From Amycolatopsis sp. (GTDB lineage Bacteria > Actinomycetota > Actinomycetes > Mycobacteriales > Pseudonocardiaceae), in assembly GCF_025464955.1 (NCBI RefSeq), contig NZ_JAODNM010000096.1:1-64000 (forward strand): DNA of 64,000 nt, given 5' to 3'. Numbering within the stretch: position 1 is the first letter of the stretch; each line of letters opens with the position of its first letter. This document shows, piece after piece, positions 34,788 through 46,729 of this stretch. Below the pieces are notes generated by a model. The model had not been told where the DNA came from, did not search any database, and saw only the letters and a list, made by a program, of their open reading frames with translations. A program made the position numbers and the translations under genes.

Positions 34788-37016
34788 ATGACAGACCCCT
34801 TCTCCAGACGAACGGAGTCACTCGCCGTGGCCACCTTCCTGTACCGGCTGGGCCGGTTCGCCTTTCGACGGAGAGCGCTCGTTGTCGCCGTTTGGGCTGC
34901 CTTGCTGCTCGCACTCGGCCTCGGCGCGGTGACCCTCTCTGGGCAGATGTCCGACTCGGTCACCATCCCGGGCACCGAGTCGCAGCGGGCCATCGACCAG
35001 CTCGCGCAGAAGTTTCCGCAGGCAGCAGCCGGTGGCGCGACGGCACGGGTGGCCATCGCGGCCCCGCCCGGGCAGACCCTGACCGACTCGAGCGGCAAGG
35101 CCGCCGTCGAGCGCGTGGTCGCCCAACTCAAGGTCGCTCCCAAGGTTCTCACCGTTGCCGACCCGTACCAGGCGAAGGCCATCTCCCCCGACGGCCGGGT
35201 CGCCCTCGCCCAGGTGAGCTATGGTGTCAAGGCGTTCGATCTGACTGAAAGTGACCGCGAGGCGCTGAAGAACTCGGCGAAAATCGGCCAACAGGCCGGT
35301 CTGGAAGTCGAGTTCGGCGGCGACGCAGTCCAGGCTCCACCCGCCACGGGTGCCACCGAAGGCCTCGGAGTCGCTGTCGCGGCTGTTGTCCTCATCATTA
35401 CGTTCGGCTCACTCATCGCCGCCGGTATCCCACTGCTCACCGCGCTCATCGGCGTCGGAATCGGGATGGCGGGCATCCTGCTGACGTCCGGTTTCCTCGA
35501 GCTCAACTCGAACACACCGATCCTCGCGCTGATGATCGGCCTCGCCGTCGGCATCGACTACGCGTTGTTCATCGTGTCCCGCTTCCGACACGAACTCAGC
35601 GTCGGCCGGGAACCCGAGGAAGCGGCCGGACGTGCCGCTGGAACAGCCGGTTCCGCGGTCGTCTTCGCCGGGCTCACCGTGATCATCGCGCTGGCCGGGC
35701 TCACCGTGATCGGGATCCCGTTCCTGGCGCAGATGGGCATCGCCGCCGCGGTCACCGTCGCAGTCTCGGTCCTGATCGCACTCACGCTGCTCCCCGCGAT
35801 CCTCGGTTTCGCCGGTCGCAAGGTGCAGGCCGGCCGCATCCGGATCCGCCGCGCGAACCCGGCCAAGGCGACCCACGGGGAGCGCTGGGCGCGTTTCGTG
35901 GCACGCCACCGGATTCCGGTGCTCGTCGCGTCGCTGGCAGGGCTCGCACTGATCGCCCTGCCCGCCACCGGCATGCAGCTCGGCCTGCCGAACGACAGCA
36001 CCGCCGCCGCGGACTCCACCCAGCACAAGGCGTACGACCTGGTCAGTTCGAGCTTCGGCGAGGGCGCGAACGGCCCGCTCGTGGTCGTGGTGGACACCGC
36101 GGGCAGCACCAACCCGCAGGGCGCGGCCCGTCAGGCGGCCGCCGAGATCAGCAGCCTGCCCGACGTCGCGGCCGTCACCCCGGCACGGTTCAACCAGGCC
36201 GGTGACACCGCGCTGCTCACCGTCATCCCGAAGAGTGGCCCGAGCAGCAAGCAGACCGAGGATCTCGTCAGCGCGATCCGTGCGCAAGCCGGCGACCTCG
36301 AGAAGAACACCGGCGCCGGCATCGCGGTGACCGGGCAGACCGCCGCGAACATCGACATCTCAGCGAAGCTGTCCGACGCGATGCTGCCCTACCTGGGACT
36401 CATCGTCGGACTCGCGTTCATCCTGCTGATGCTGGTGTTCCGCTCGGTAGTCGTGCCGTTGAAGGCGACGCTCGGCTTCCTCGGTTCGGTCGTCGCGACC
36501 TTCGGTGCGGTCGTGGCCGTCTTCCAGTGGGGCTGGCTGAACAACCTGCTCGGGGTCGCTTCGACCGGGCCGATCATGAGCATGCTGCCGATCCTGCTGA
36601 TCGGCGTGCTCTTCGGGCTGGCGATGGACTACCAGGTCTTCCTGGTGACCCGCATGCGCGAGGAACACGTGCACGGCGCCGAACCGCAGGAGGCGATGGT
36701 CGCCGGGTTCAAGCACGGCGCCAGGGTCGTCGTGGCCGCGGCGCTGATCATGATCAGCGTGTTCGCCGGGTTCGTGCTGGCCGGCTCCACGCTGATCCAG
36801 TCGATCGGGTTCGCGCTGGCCTTCGGCGTGCTGGTGGACGCGTTCGTGATCCGGATGACGATCGTGCCCGCAGTGATGTCGTTGCTGGGCAAGAGCGCCT
36901 GGTGGCTGCCGAAGTGGCTCGACCGGATCCTGCCCAACGTCGACGTCGAGGGCGAGAAGCTCACGAAGCGGCTCGACAGCGACCCCGACAAGAGCGAACT
37001 CCAGCCCGTCGGCTGA
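34788..37016 (+). CDS. MMPL-family (RND-like) exporter
   Basis: A 742-residue membrane protein of two similar halves, each with one helix, a large periplasmic-side loop and five more helices. The proton-relay Asp-Tyr pairs are visible in both halves: IGLAVGIDYALFIVSRF and GVLFGLAMDYQVFLVTRM. The size fits the small actinobacterial MMPL transporters that export drugs, lipids or siderophores. The start is ATG 34788 or a GTG 13 codons later (VATFLYRLGRFAFRRR). The gene is controlled by the divergent TetR. It ends in a 15-bp-arm hairpin at 37036-37075. Confidence 0.92.
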   Translation: MTDPFSRRTESLAVATFLYRLGRFAFRRRALVVAVWAALLLALGLGAVTLSGQMSDSVTIPGTESQRAIDQLAQKFPQAAAGGATARVAIAAPPGQTLTDSSGKAAVERVVAQLKVAPKVLTVADPYQAKAISPDGRVALAQVSYGVKAFDLTESDREALKNSAKIGQQAGLEVEFGGDAVQAPPATGATEGLGVAVAAVVLIITFGSLIAAGIPLLTALIGVGIGMAGILLTSGFLELNSNTPILALMIGLAVGIDYALFIVSRFRHELSVGREPEEAAGRAAGTAGSAVVFAGLTVIIALAGLTVIGIPFLAQMGIAAAVTVAVSVLIALTLLPAILGFAGRKVQAGRIRIRRANPAKATHGERWARFVARHRIPVLVASLAGLALIALPATGMQLGLPNDSTAAADSTQHKAYDLVSSSFGEGANGPLVVVVDTAGSTNPQGAARQAAAEISSLPDVAAVTPARFNQAGDTALLTVIPKSGPSSKQTEDLVSAIRAQAGDLEKNTGAGIAVTGQTAANIDISAKLSDAMLPYLGLIVGLAFILLMLVFRSVVVPLKATLGFLGSVVATFGAVVAVFQWGWLNNLLGVASTGPIMSMLPILLIGVLFGLAMDYQVFLVTRMREEHVHGAEPQEAMVAGFKHGARVVVAAALIMISVFAGFVLAGSTLIQSIGFALAFGVLVDAFVIRMTIVPAVMSLLGKSAWWLPKWLDRILPNVDVEGEKLTKRLDSDPDKSELQPVG

Positions 37017-37035
37017 CCTACCCAGTGGAGGCGAC

Positions 37036-37075
37036 CTCAAGCAGGGCACTCTTGTACAAAAGTGCCCTGCTTGAG
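37036..37075 (+). terminator. Strong hairpin (family C) after the MMPL gene
   Basis: Arms CTCAAGCAGGGCACT (37036-37050) and AGTGCCCTGCTTGAG (37061-37075) are perfect. It starts 20 bp past the MMPL stop. The loop CTTGTACAAA is itself nearly self-complementary. Confidence 0.8.
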
Positions 37076-37495
37076 ATCTCAACTAGGGCACAAGAACGGC
37101 TCTTCGGTCGTACGTGCGGGTCGTTGCCGCCGACCATCGCAACTCGCCGTCGAGTCGGGGTCACGGACTTCCCACTTTCGCGCCTTTGCGGGGTCTCTTA
37201 GTTTCTAAGAGACCGCAACTCGCCGTCGAGTTGCGGTGGTGGCGGGAGCCTGCGGACTGGTAGCGGAACCGGATGTGGGACTCGACTCCGTCAAGGTGGG
37301 ACTCGCCGTCGGTGAGTGTGGGACTCGCCGACAGCACGGGCGTACGCCGCGAGTTCCACACCCTGAGCGCCGAGTTCCACACTCGCGACCCCACGCAGAC
37401 GACAAAGGAGGGCACCTTTGTGCATTTGTGCCCTGCTTGAGATCTCAACTAGGGCACAAAAGTGCAAAAGTGCCCGTCCTGAAGCCGACAGGGAG
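37076..37495. repeat. Gene-free repeat cluster between the MMPL gene and the hisB end
   Basis: About 420 bp without a plausible gene. It holds family B palindromes (a partial copy near 37138 and a perfect 10-bp-arm copy at 37213-37236, CCGCAACTCG), a family E series of GTGGGACTCG units at about 37271-37330 with inverted GCGAGTTCCACAC-like units at 37349-37387, and family C hairpins at 37409-37434 and 37453-37475. The same families occur at 31385-31450, 27976-28131 and 58195-58294. Confidence 0.65.
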
Positions 37496-37653
37496 TCAGC
37501 CGGCCAGCCAGGCCACTGCGGCGCCGACGGCGAGAAGCGAAGCGACCCCGACGACAAGAGCCATCTTCCGAGCCGTCTTCCACATGCTGTACGCGCCGCC
37601 GACGAGAATGCCCGCGAGGGCAAGCAGCACCAGCCCGACAATTTCCTTGCTCA

Positions 37654-37654
<1 letters not shown>
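37496..37654 (-). CDS. Small membrane protein coupled to hisB
   Basis: A 52-residue protein with two hydrophobic helices (EIVGLVLLALAGILVGGAY and MALVVGVASLLAVGAAVAWL) joined by a basic turn (MWKTARK). The GTG start at 37654 shares one base with the hisB TAG stop, so it is translationally coupled to hisB. Small membrane proteins at this position are seen downstream of hisB in related actinomycetes (recollection, not tested). Function unknown. Confidence 0.65.
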
Positions 37655-40669
<3,015 letters not shown>

Positions 40670-40765
40670 GGGTCAAGGGTACGAGGTGGGGCTATCAGGT
40701 TTGGCAGGCATACTCGGTGGGTACGGACGACGTAGAGATCGACGTATCGAACAAGGAGTTTCAGA

Positions 40766-41554
40766 GTGCCGCGTATCGGGTTGTGCCAGCTGACCTCAAG
40801 CGACGATCCCGAGGTCAACCTCGGGCTCATCCGGGAGGGCGTCGCGGCCGCGGCGGCCGGTGGCGCGCGGATCGTGGTCTTCCCGGAGGCGACTATGGCG
40901 CGCTTCGGCTCCCCGCTGGGACCGATCGCGCAGCCGCTCGACGGGCCGTGGGCGTCGTCCGTCGGGGAGATCGCGAAGGAACACGAGGTCCTGGTCGTGG
41001 CGGGGATGTTCACGCCGTCCGGGGACGGCCGCGTCCGCAACACGCTGCTGATCACCGGGCTCGGCGAGCACCGAGGGTACGACAAGATCCACCTCTACGA
41101 CGCTTTCGGCTTCCGCGAGTCCGACACGGTCGCGCCGGGCTCGGAGGCGGTCACCTTCGAGGTCGACGGCACCAGGTTCGGCGTCGCGACCTGCTACGAC
41201 GTCCGGTTCCCCGAGCTCTTCCGCGAGCTCGCCGACGCCGGGGCCGCCGCGGTCCTGATGCCGACGTCGTGGGGCGCGGGCGAGGGCAAGCTCGAGCAGT
41301 GGGAGGTCCTCGTGCGGGCCCGTGCGCTCGACTCGGGCTGCTGGGTACTCGGCTGCGGCCAGGCGGACCCGGCGGCGTCCGCCATCGACGTCAACCCGAA
41401 GGCGCCGACCGGGATCGGCCACTCGCTGGCGTCCGACGGCTTCGGCCGCGTCCACGCCCGGCTGGGCGCGGGGCCGGAGACCGTCGTCGTCGACGTCGAC
41501 CCGACCGTCTCCGACCATGCCCGCATCGCCACCGGCGCCCTCGCCAACCGCTGA
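40766..41554 (+). CDS. Carbon-nitrogen hydrolase (nitrilase superfamily)
   Basis: A 262-residue amidase of the nitrilase superfamily with the full catalytic triad: E41 in VVFPEATMARF, K107 in YDKIHLYDAFG and C143 in ATCYDVRFPELF. The KIHLYD and CYDVRFPE signatures are closest to the Nit2/omega-amidase and related bacterial branches, which hydrolyse alpha-ketoglutaramate or deaminated glutathione. The start is GTG 40766, with AAGGAG 8 nt upstream. It is divergent from hisD; a shared pathway is not implied. Confidence 0.92.
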   Translation: MPRIGLCQLTSSDDPEVNLGLIREGVAAAAAGGARIVVFPEATMARFGSPLGPIAQPLDGPWASSVGEIAKEHEVLVVAGMFTPSGDGRVRNTLLITGLGEHRGYDKIHLYDAFGFRESDTVAPGSEAVTFEVDGTRFGVATCYDVRFPELFRELADAGAAAVLMPTSWGAGEGKLEQWEVLVRARALDSGCWVLGCGQADPAASAIDVNPKAPTGIGHSLASDGFGRVHARLGAGPETVVVDVDPTVSDHARIATGALANR

Positions 41555-41560
41555 CCCCTC

Positions 41561-41626
41561 AGGACTCGTGAATGGCACAGCCGGTTCAGACAGCCGGTTC
41601 TAACCGGCCGGAACGCTCACAAGTCC
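41561..41626. terminator. Inverted repeat A3 between convergent genes
   Basis: Outer arms AGGACTCGTGA (41561-41571) and TCACAAGTCCT (41617-41627 region) pair with one mismatch, and inner CCGGTT/AACCGG repeats strengthen the fold. It fills the 82-bp gap between the nitrilase gene and the response regulator gene. This is a diverged member of family A. Confidence 0.6.
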
Positions 41627-41636
41627 TGCGGCAGGG

Positions 41637-42299
41637 TCAGGAAGCTGGCTGCACCAGGCCGGCTTTGATGGCGATCTTGGTCAGGCCGGCGCGGCGGCGC
41701 TCGCCGGTCTTGTCCCGGATGCGGTCGAGGTAGGAGCGCACGGTCCGGACGCTGATACCCAGGTTCTCGGCGATGTCGACGTCGCGTTCGCCGGACGCCA
41801 CCAGCGCCAGGACCTGCTTCTCACGCTCGGACAGCTCGATCGGCGGGCCGGCGTTGCGGTCGTGGCTCGCGTCCAAGACCATCGACGCGAGCGTCGGCGA
41901 AACGTAGGTGTTGCCGGCCGCGATCGTCCGGATCGCGCGGAGGAGTTCGTCCCCGTCGACGTCCTTCGACAGGTACCCGTGCGCGCCGGCCCCCATCGCC
42001 CCGAGGACCTCGTTCTTCCCCGCGTGGGCGGACACGACGAGCACCTTGTGCCCCATGCCGTTGACCTCGAGCACGGCCGCCGCGTCGGCGACCCCGCGCA
42101 GCTTGAGGTCGAGCACGACGACGCTGCCGGGATGCTGCCCGCACACCGCGAACCGCGCGACCGAATCGGCCACGCCGCCCAGCTCGATGTCCGCGGCCTC
42201 CTCCAGTACCCGTGCCACCGCGGCCCGGTACAGCGGATGGTCTTCGATCACCCCGACATGGATCCGGTCCGTCTCCAGCTCGACTGTCTGCGGCGACAT
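41637..42299 (-). CDS. LuxR-type (NarL family) response regulator
   Basis: A 220-residue two-domain regulator. The receiver has the acidic pair in GVIEDHPLYRAAV and the phospho-acceptor D64 in VVVLDLKLRG; the conserved Lys is in GYLSKDVDGDE. The C-terminal LuxR HTH is LSEREKQVLALVASGERDVDIAENLGISVRTVRSYLDRI. No histidine kinase is nearby, so it is an orphan. It sits 40 bp downstream of eccB on the same strand and is probably co-transcribed with it. This suggests it may control the ESX genes. Start ATG 42299. Confidence 0.9.
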   Translation of the reverse strand: MSPQTVELETDRIHVGVIEDHPLYRAAVARVLEEAADIELGGVADSVARFAVCGQHPGSVVVLDLKLRGVADAAAVLEVNGMGHKVLVVSAHAGKNEVLGAMGAGAHGYLSKDVDGDELLRAIRTIAAGNTYVSPTLASMVLDASHDRNAGPPIELSEREKQVLALVASGERDVDIAENLGISVRTVRSYLDRIRDKTGERRRAGLTKIAIKAGLVQPAS

Positions 42300-42339
42300 C
42301 GTCACCAGCGTCCCCTTCGCTTCATCGTCTTCTCCCCCG

Positions 42340-43800
42340 TCAACCCGTGGTGCCGGCGACACCGGCGATCCGGCCCGCGGCAGCGGGATCCAGCGCCGGC
42401 CCGGTCGGCACCAGCGCGAGCAAGCTGTTCGAAACCGGCAGCTTCGACACGGCGCCGTAGCCGAGCGCGGCCAGCGCCTGCGCGTTCACCACCGGATACT
42501 TCATCCCCGTATCGGTCACCAGGTAGACCGTCCCCCCGGTACCGGCGACGACCGCACCGGACGACGGCGGCACGTACACCTCGTCGGCAACTCTGGGATC
42601 GGCTTTCCCCGCCACCAGCACGGTCCGCGCACCGGCGGGTAACGGTACCTCCCCGGAGACGAAGATTCCGGCGGTCGTGGCGCCGTTTCCCTCCGTACAC
42701 ACGGTCACGGAGTCGCCGCTGACCCGCACCGCGCCGGGGATCCGCGGCGGGTAGCCGGCCGGGTCGACGCCGCCGGGACCGGGGGCCGGACCGGCGGCGA
42801 TTCCCACCTTGGCCAGGTCGGCGGCGGTCACGGGCACCGGGCCGGGCGCGGCGCCGGCATACGCCGGGGCGTTTTCGGGCGTCTGGAGGATCAAGCTCGC
42901 CTCGGTCTCGGTGACGACGCGGACGCCGTCGGGTCCGACCAGGTAGTACCCGGATGGAGCAGACGCCGCGAGCGAATCGGCGACAACCAGTATCTGCCCG
43001 ACCACGGTCGGCTTCGTACCGATCCTCGGGCCCGGCTGACCGGCGCCGTCCACCGGCACCGGGCCGAGGTCGCGGCCGGCCGGCACGGTGTCGATCCAGC
43101 GAGCCGAGACAGTGATCGGCGAGCCGGCGTCGTAGCGCAGCGCGGTGCCGGCTTCGGCGCTGAGCCGGAAGCGGTGGCCCGACGCGATCAGGTACCGCAC
43201 GCCGTCAGGTGTGCGGACGAGCAGGCCGTCGTTCAGGCCGAGTTCGCGGCCGTTCGCCGTGGTGCCGAGCAGAACCGTCGACGTCGGCTCTGCCTTTGCC
43301 GGCGCGTCGTGCGTCGTCCGGGAACAGCTGTCCCACACCGGTTTCGCGAGGCCGTCCGCGGCGGGCAGCGAGTCCGGCGCGCCGGCGATACCGATGCTCG
43401 AGCCGCGCGGGGCGGTGGCCAGGTTCTTCGACGACACTGTGACGGTCGCGTTTCCGTTGCCACCGGCGAGCAGGCGGGCGGAGGCGTAGTTGAGGACGGG
43501 GTGCAGCGCGTTGTCCTGCCCGAGGATGAACCGCGCGCCGGTGCCCTCCTCGACGATCACGTGCCCACCGGAGAGCCAATCCGCGCCGCCGGACGGGTTA
43601 AGCAGGCCGATCACCCCGAACACCGCGGTCACCAGGAGCGTCACCACCACCCCGAGCACGGTGCCGAGCACGAGTCGTCTGCTGGGCGACACGGGATGGT
43701 TCGCGTCGGCGGCGACCAACGCGGAAACCAGTCTCCGGCGCAGAAACTGATACGCCTGGATCTGATCACGCTGCGTCCACACCCGCCGCTTACCCCCCAC
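42340..43800 (-). CDS. eccB: Type VII secretion protein EccB
   Basis: A core component of the ESX membrane complex with ATPase-linked and periplasmic roles. The 486-residue protein has the EccB N-terminal cytoplasmic helix (WTQRDQIQAYQFLRRRLVSALV), one membrane helix at about residues 43-67 (LVLGTVLGVVVTLLVTAVFGVIG) and a long extracytoplasmic region of repeat-like beta domains, ending with a proline/glycine-rich part. I chose GTG 43800 (GCGGA 4 nt upstream); GTG 43851 is an alternative. It is divergent from eccE, with about 130 bp of shared upstream DNA. Confidence 0.9.
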   Translation of the reverse strand: MGGKRRVWTQRDQIQAYQFLRRRLVSALVAADANHPVSPSRRLVLGTVLGVVVTLLVTAVFGVIGLLNPSGGADWLSGGHVIVEEGTGARFILGQDNALHPVLNYASARLLAGGNGNATVTVSSKNLATAPRGSSIGIAGAPDSLPAADGLAKPVWDSCSRTTHDAPAKAEPTSTVLLGTTANGRELGLNDGLLVRTPDGVRYLIASGHRFRLSAEAGTALRYDAGSPITVSARWIDTVPAGRDLGPVPVDGAGQPGPRIGTKPTVVGQILVVADSLAASAPSGYYLVGPDGVRVVTETEASLILQTPENAPAYAGAAPGPVPVTAADLAKVGIAAGPAPGPGGVDPAGYPPRIPGAVRVSGDSVTVCTEGNGATTAGIFVSGEVPLPAGARTVLVAGKADPRVADEVYVPPSSGAVVAGTGGTVYLVTDTGMKYPVVNAQALAALGYGAVSKLPVSNSLLALVPTGPALDPAAAGRIAGVAGTTG

Positions 43801-43934
43801 GCGTCCGCTGTTTTCGTTGACCGGGGTGCTGATGGTAAGCGTGGGATCCACACGATCGTGTGGGTAATTTTTCCGCCCTGCTGCCGGTGTGCGAAGAGTT
43901 AGCGTCAGTGTCGCGTTGTAAAAGGGGGCGTTTC

Positions 43935-45008
43935 GTGTCCGTAGACGTTCGGGACCCGGTCGGGCAGGCGCCCGGTCACCCAGCACCCCGCCCCGCGAGG
44001 GCCCGGTGGATCCTGCCGATTCGGCCGCTGCAGGCCGCGGTGTGGGAGATCGCCGCGCTGGCGGTCGTGCTCGCGCTGACGCTGCACCATCTCGCTCCGG
44101 CAGTCGTGATCACCATCGTGGCTGTTTCGGGGGCGCTCTTCGCCGTCACGTCGGCCCGCGTCGCTGGACACCATCTGCTGGGCTGGACGTCGATCTGGCT
44201 TGCTTTCCGGTTGCGCAGGCACGACAACCGCCGCGACAGCCCGGACCCGCTGCACCGGATCGCCGGCGCGGTCCGCGTCCGGCAGCATGTCGACCGGGCG
44301 GGCAACCGGTTCGGGGTGGCCGAGGTCGACGGCGGCTGGTCGGCGATCGTGCGCCTGACCGGACAGTCGTCCGCGGAGGACCCACGGCTGCTGATGTCGA
44401 TCCTGCGCACGACTTATGAGCGCGTCGACATTCCGCTCGCCAGCGCCCAGTTGCTGACGTGGACGATGTCCGGCGGAGAAGGTTCGGAGCCGCTGCGCGC
44501 ACACTGGCTGACTGTTCGCTACCGGCCTGACGAGGCGCCGATCGCGGCATTGGCGAGGGGCGGCGGATCGCTCGGCGCGCTGCGGAGCACCGCTTGCGCC
44601 GCGCTCGCCCTCATGGGCTTGCTCGCCGAAGCCGGCTATGAGAGCACAGTGCTCGAAGCGGGCGAGCTCGCCGACGAACTGCGCGTCGCTCTCGGGGCCG
44701 ATCGGCAGGCCGCCGAAATCACCGACTCCTGGAGCTCGTGGTCCGCCGGCCCCACCGCGCAGACGTGCTACACGACGTCTTCGGGCAGCGACGCCGCCCG
44801 CGTGCTCGGCGGGTTCGTCAAGGACGCGACGTTCACCGCGGCGTCCTACACCCTGCGTCGAGCCCCCGGAGGCAAGGAACGCGCCGACGTGACGCTTCGA
44901 GTCGGCGGCGGACGTCCGCCCACGGACCTCGGTGCCCGCGTAGTGCCGCTGCACGGGCGACACGCATCAGCTGTCCGTCGGACCCTGCCGCTGGCCCTGG
45001 AAAGTTAG
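43935..45008 (+). CDS. eccE: Type VII secretion protein EccE
   Basis: A 357-residue ESX component. After a proline-rich cytoplasmic start there are two membrane helices at about residues 37-75 (AAVWEIAALAVVLALTLHHL, then AVVITIVAVSGALFAVTSA), then a conserved cytoplasmic or peripheral domain with FGVAEVDGGWSAIVRLTG and LPLASAQLL-like segments. The match is in topology, size and the VDGGWSA element known from EccE-like proteins. GTG 43935 has AAAGGGGG upstream. Its 3' end overlaps the convergent DJ-1 gene by 42 bp. Confidence 0.83.
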   Translation: MSVDVRDPVGQAPGHPAPRPARARWILPIRPLQAAVWEIAALAVVLALTLHHLAPAVVITIVAVSGALFAVTSARVAGHHLLGWTSIWLAFRLRRHDNRRDSPDPLHRIAGAVRVRQHVDRAGNRFGVAEVDGGWSAIVRLTGQSSAEDPRLLMSILRTTYERVDIPLASAQLLTWTMSGGEGSEPLRAHWLTVRYRPDEAPIAALARGGGSLGALRSTACAALALMGLLAEAGYESTVLEAGELADELRVALGADRQAAEITDSWSSWSAGPTAQTCYTTSSGSDAARVLGGFVKDATFTAASYTLRRAPGGKERADVTLRVGGGRPPTDLGARVVPLHGRHASAVRRTLPLALES

Positions 45009-45707
45009 TGTCAGGCCGAGGCGTTCGGCGACGCGGCGGGCTGTGGCTTCCCGTCGGGTGGTGAGGCCTTCGACGGCCTTCTTCGCCCGGGCGAGAATCG
45101 CTGGTGGCGCGGATTCCGGCGTGCCGGCGTCGAACGGCGGCTCGGGTGCGTAAACCAGGTAGAGCTGAATTGTTTGCGCGACTTCGACACCTCTGAGTTC
45201 GGCCGCGACACGCAATGCTCCGTCGATTCCGGCGGTGACCCCGGCGGCGAACACCATGTCACCGTCGACCACTACTCGCTCATTGACCGGAATCGCGCCG
45301 AAGTACGGCAGCAAGTCGAACGCGGACCAGTGGGACGTCGCCCGGCGGCCTTTCAACAGCCCCGCCGCACCGAGGACGAGCGCACCGGTGCACACGGAGA
45401 ACACGCAGGTAGCGCCCGCCGCCTGACGTCGGATCCAGCCCAGCACCTCTTCGTCGTCCATCAGTGCCTCCTGCCCGGATCCGCCCGGCACGTGCAGCAC
45501 GTCCAATTGCGGCGCGTCGGCCAATACGGCGTCCGGAGTCAGCCGCAGCCCGTTCAGGTCCCGGACCGTTTCGGCCGCCTTTCCGAAAATTCGGTAGGTC
45601 GAGTTCGGAATTCGGGACAGCACCTCGAACGGGCCGGTCAAGTCGATCTGGTCCACTCCTTCGAAGAGCAGCGAACCGATCTGAAGATGCTTCTCCTGGG
45701 GGATCAT
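44967..45707 (-). CDS. DJ-1/PfpI-family protein (isonitrile hydratase-like)
   Basis: A 246-residue class I amidotransferase-like protein without a DNA-binding domain. The nucleophile elbow is SVCTGALVLGAAGLL with the catalytic-type Cys, and the fold start is QIGSLLFEGVDQIDLTGPFEVLSR. This arrangement is close to isonitrile hydratase InhA, which hydrates isonitriles to formamides. It is divergent from a GlxA-type regulator with the same domain, so the pair probably arose by duplication. ATG 45707 is chosen; its ribosome site is weak. Confidence 0.85.
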   Translation of the reverse strand: MIPQEKHLQIGSLLFEGVDQIDLTGPFEVLSRIPNSTYRIFGKAAETVRDLNGLRLTPDAVLADAPQLDVLHVPGGSGQEALMDDEEVLGWIRRQAAGATCVFSVCTGALVLGAAGLLKGRRATSHWSAFDLLPYFGAIPVNERVVVDGDMVFAAGVTAGIDGALRVAAELRGVEVAQTIQLYLVYAPEPPFDAGTPESAPPAILARAKKAVEGLTTRREATARRVAERLGLTLTFQGQRQGPTDS

Positions 45708-45777
45708 GCGTTCATTCTGCGGGTCCCGGAGCACTTCGACGAGTGGCAGGACTGCCTCTATCCATTAGGATACTGAC

Positions 45778-46725
45778 ATGCACAAAGTGGTCGCTCTCGC
45801 GCTCGGCGACGTCGTCGCGTTCGACCTCTCCATCCCCGCGCAGATCTTCGGGCACCGCACCGAGCGCGAGCGATACGAGTTCACCGTGTGCGGCGAGCGG
45901 GCCGGATCGGTCCAGTCCACGACCGGGTTCGCCGTGCGGGCGACGGCCGGTCTCGACGCCTTGACCAGCGCAGACACCGTGATCGTCCCCGGTTACCACC
46001 CGATCGACGACCCCTCGCCACGGGTCGCGCGCGCCCTGCGTGCCGCCGCCGAACGGGGCGCGCGCATCGCCTCGGTCTGCACCGGCGCGTTCGCGCTCGC
46101 CGGAGCCGGACTGCTGGACGGCCGCACCGCGACCACCCACTGGCAGGACGCCGCCGAGCTCGCGTCGCGCTTCCCCCGGGTCCGGGTTTCGCCCGACGTG
46201 CTCTACGTCGACGAAGGCCAGCTCCTGACGAGCGCGGGCGTGGCCGCCGGCATCGACCTGTGCCTGCATCTCTACCGCAACGACCAGGGCGCGGCCGCGG
46301 CGGCGGAAGTCGCCCAGCGCATGGTGGTCGCCCTGCACCGGGTCGGCGGCCAGGCCCAGCACCTGCGCAGGACGCTGCCCGAGACCGGGACAGGCGGCCT
46401 GGCCGAAACCTGCGACTGGGCGGTCGACCACCTCGACCGCCCGCTCACCGTCTACCAGCTCGCGCAGCACGCCGGCTACTCCCCACGGACGTTCGCGCGG
46501 CGCTTCCGCGCGGAGATCGGGATGACGCCGTTGCGCTGGCTGACCGCGCAACGGCTGCTCGAAGCCCGTCGGCTGCTCGAAAGCACCGACCTGAGCATCG
46601 ACGAAGTCGCGCGGCTCTGCGGGCTGGGAACGGCGGCCAACCTGCGCCTGCACCTGGCACGCGACGCCACGACGACCCCGACGGCCTACCGAACAGCCTT
46701 TCGTGGTGTCGGGCGGCTCGGGTAG
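45778..46725 (+). CDS. GlxA-family AraC-type regulator with DJ-1/PfpI domain
   Basis: A 315-residue regulator: residues 1-185 form a DJ-1/PfpI domain (DVVAFDLSIPAQIFGHRTER, SVCTGAFALAGAGLL) and residues 210-315 an AraC HTH (LTVYQLAQHAGYSPRTFARRFRAEIGMTPLRWL). Regulators of this kind often sense amines, amino acids or small acids and control a nearby gene. The obvious target is the divergent DJ-1/isonitrile-hydratase-like gene; the gap is 70 bp. The pair is inserted between the two halves of the ESX locus. Confidence 0.9.
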   Translation: MHKVVALALGDVVAFDLSIPAQIFGHRTERERYEFTVCGERAGSVQSTTGFAVRATAGLDALTSADTVIVPGYHPIDDPSPRVARALRAAAERGARIASVCTGAFALAGAGLLDGRTATTHWQDAAELASRFPRVRVSPDVLYVDEGQLLTSAGVAAGIDLCLHLYRNDQGAAAAAEVAQRMVVALHRVGGQAQHLRRTLPETGTGGLAETCDWAVDHLDRPLTVYQLAQHAGYSPRTFARRFRAEIGMTPLRWLTAQRLLEARRLLESTDLSIDEVARLCGLGTAANLRLHLARDATTTPTAYRTAFRGVGRLG

Positions 46726-46729
46726 CTGC

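Noticed and set aside
37076-37495. Hidden RNA gene or riboswitch in the repeat cluster
   Set aside because: Pairing segments are explained by repeat families B, C and E. No known riboswitch core or tRNA-like fold was recognised.
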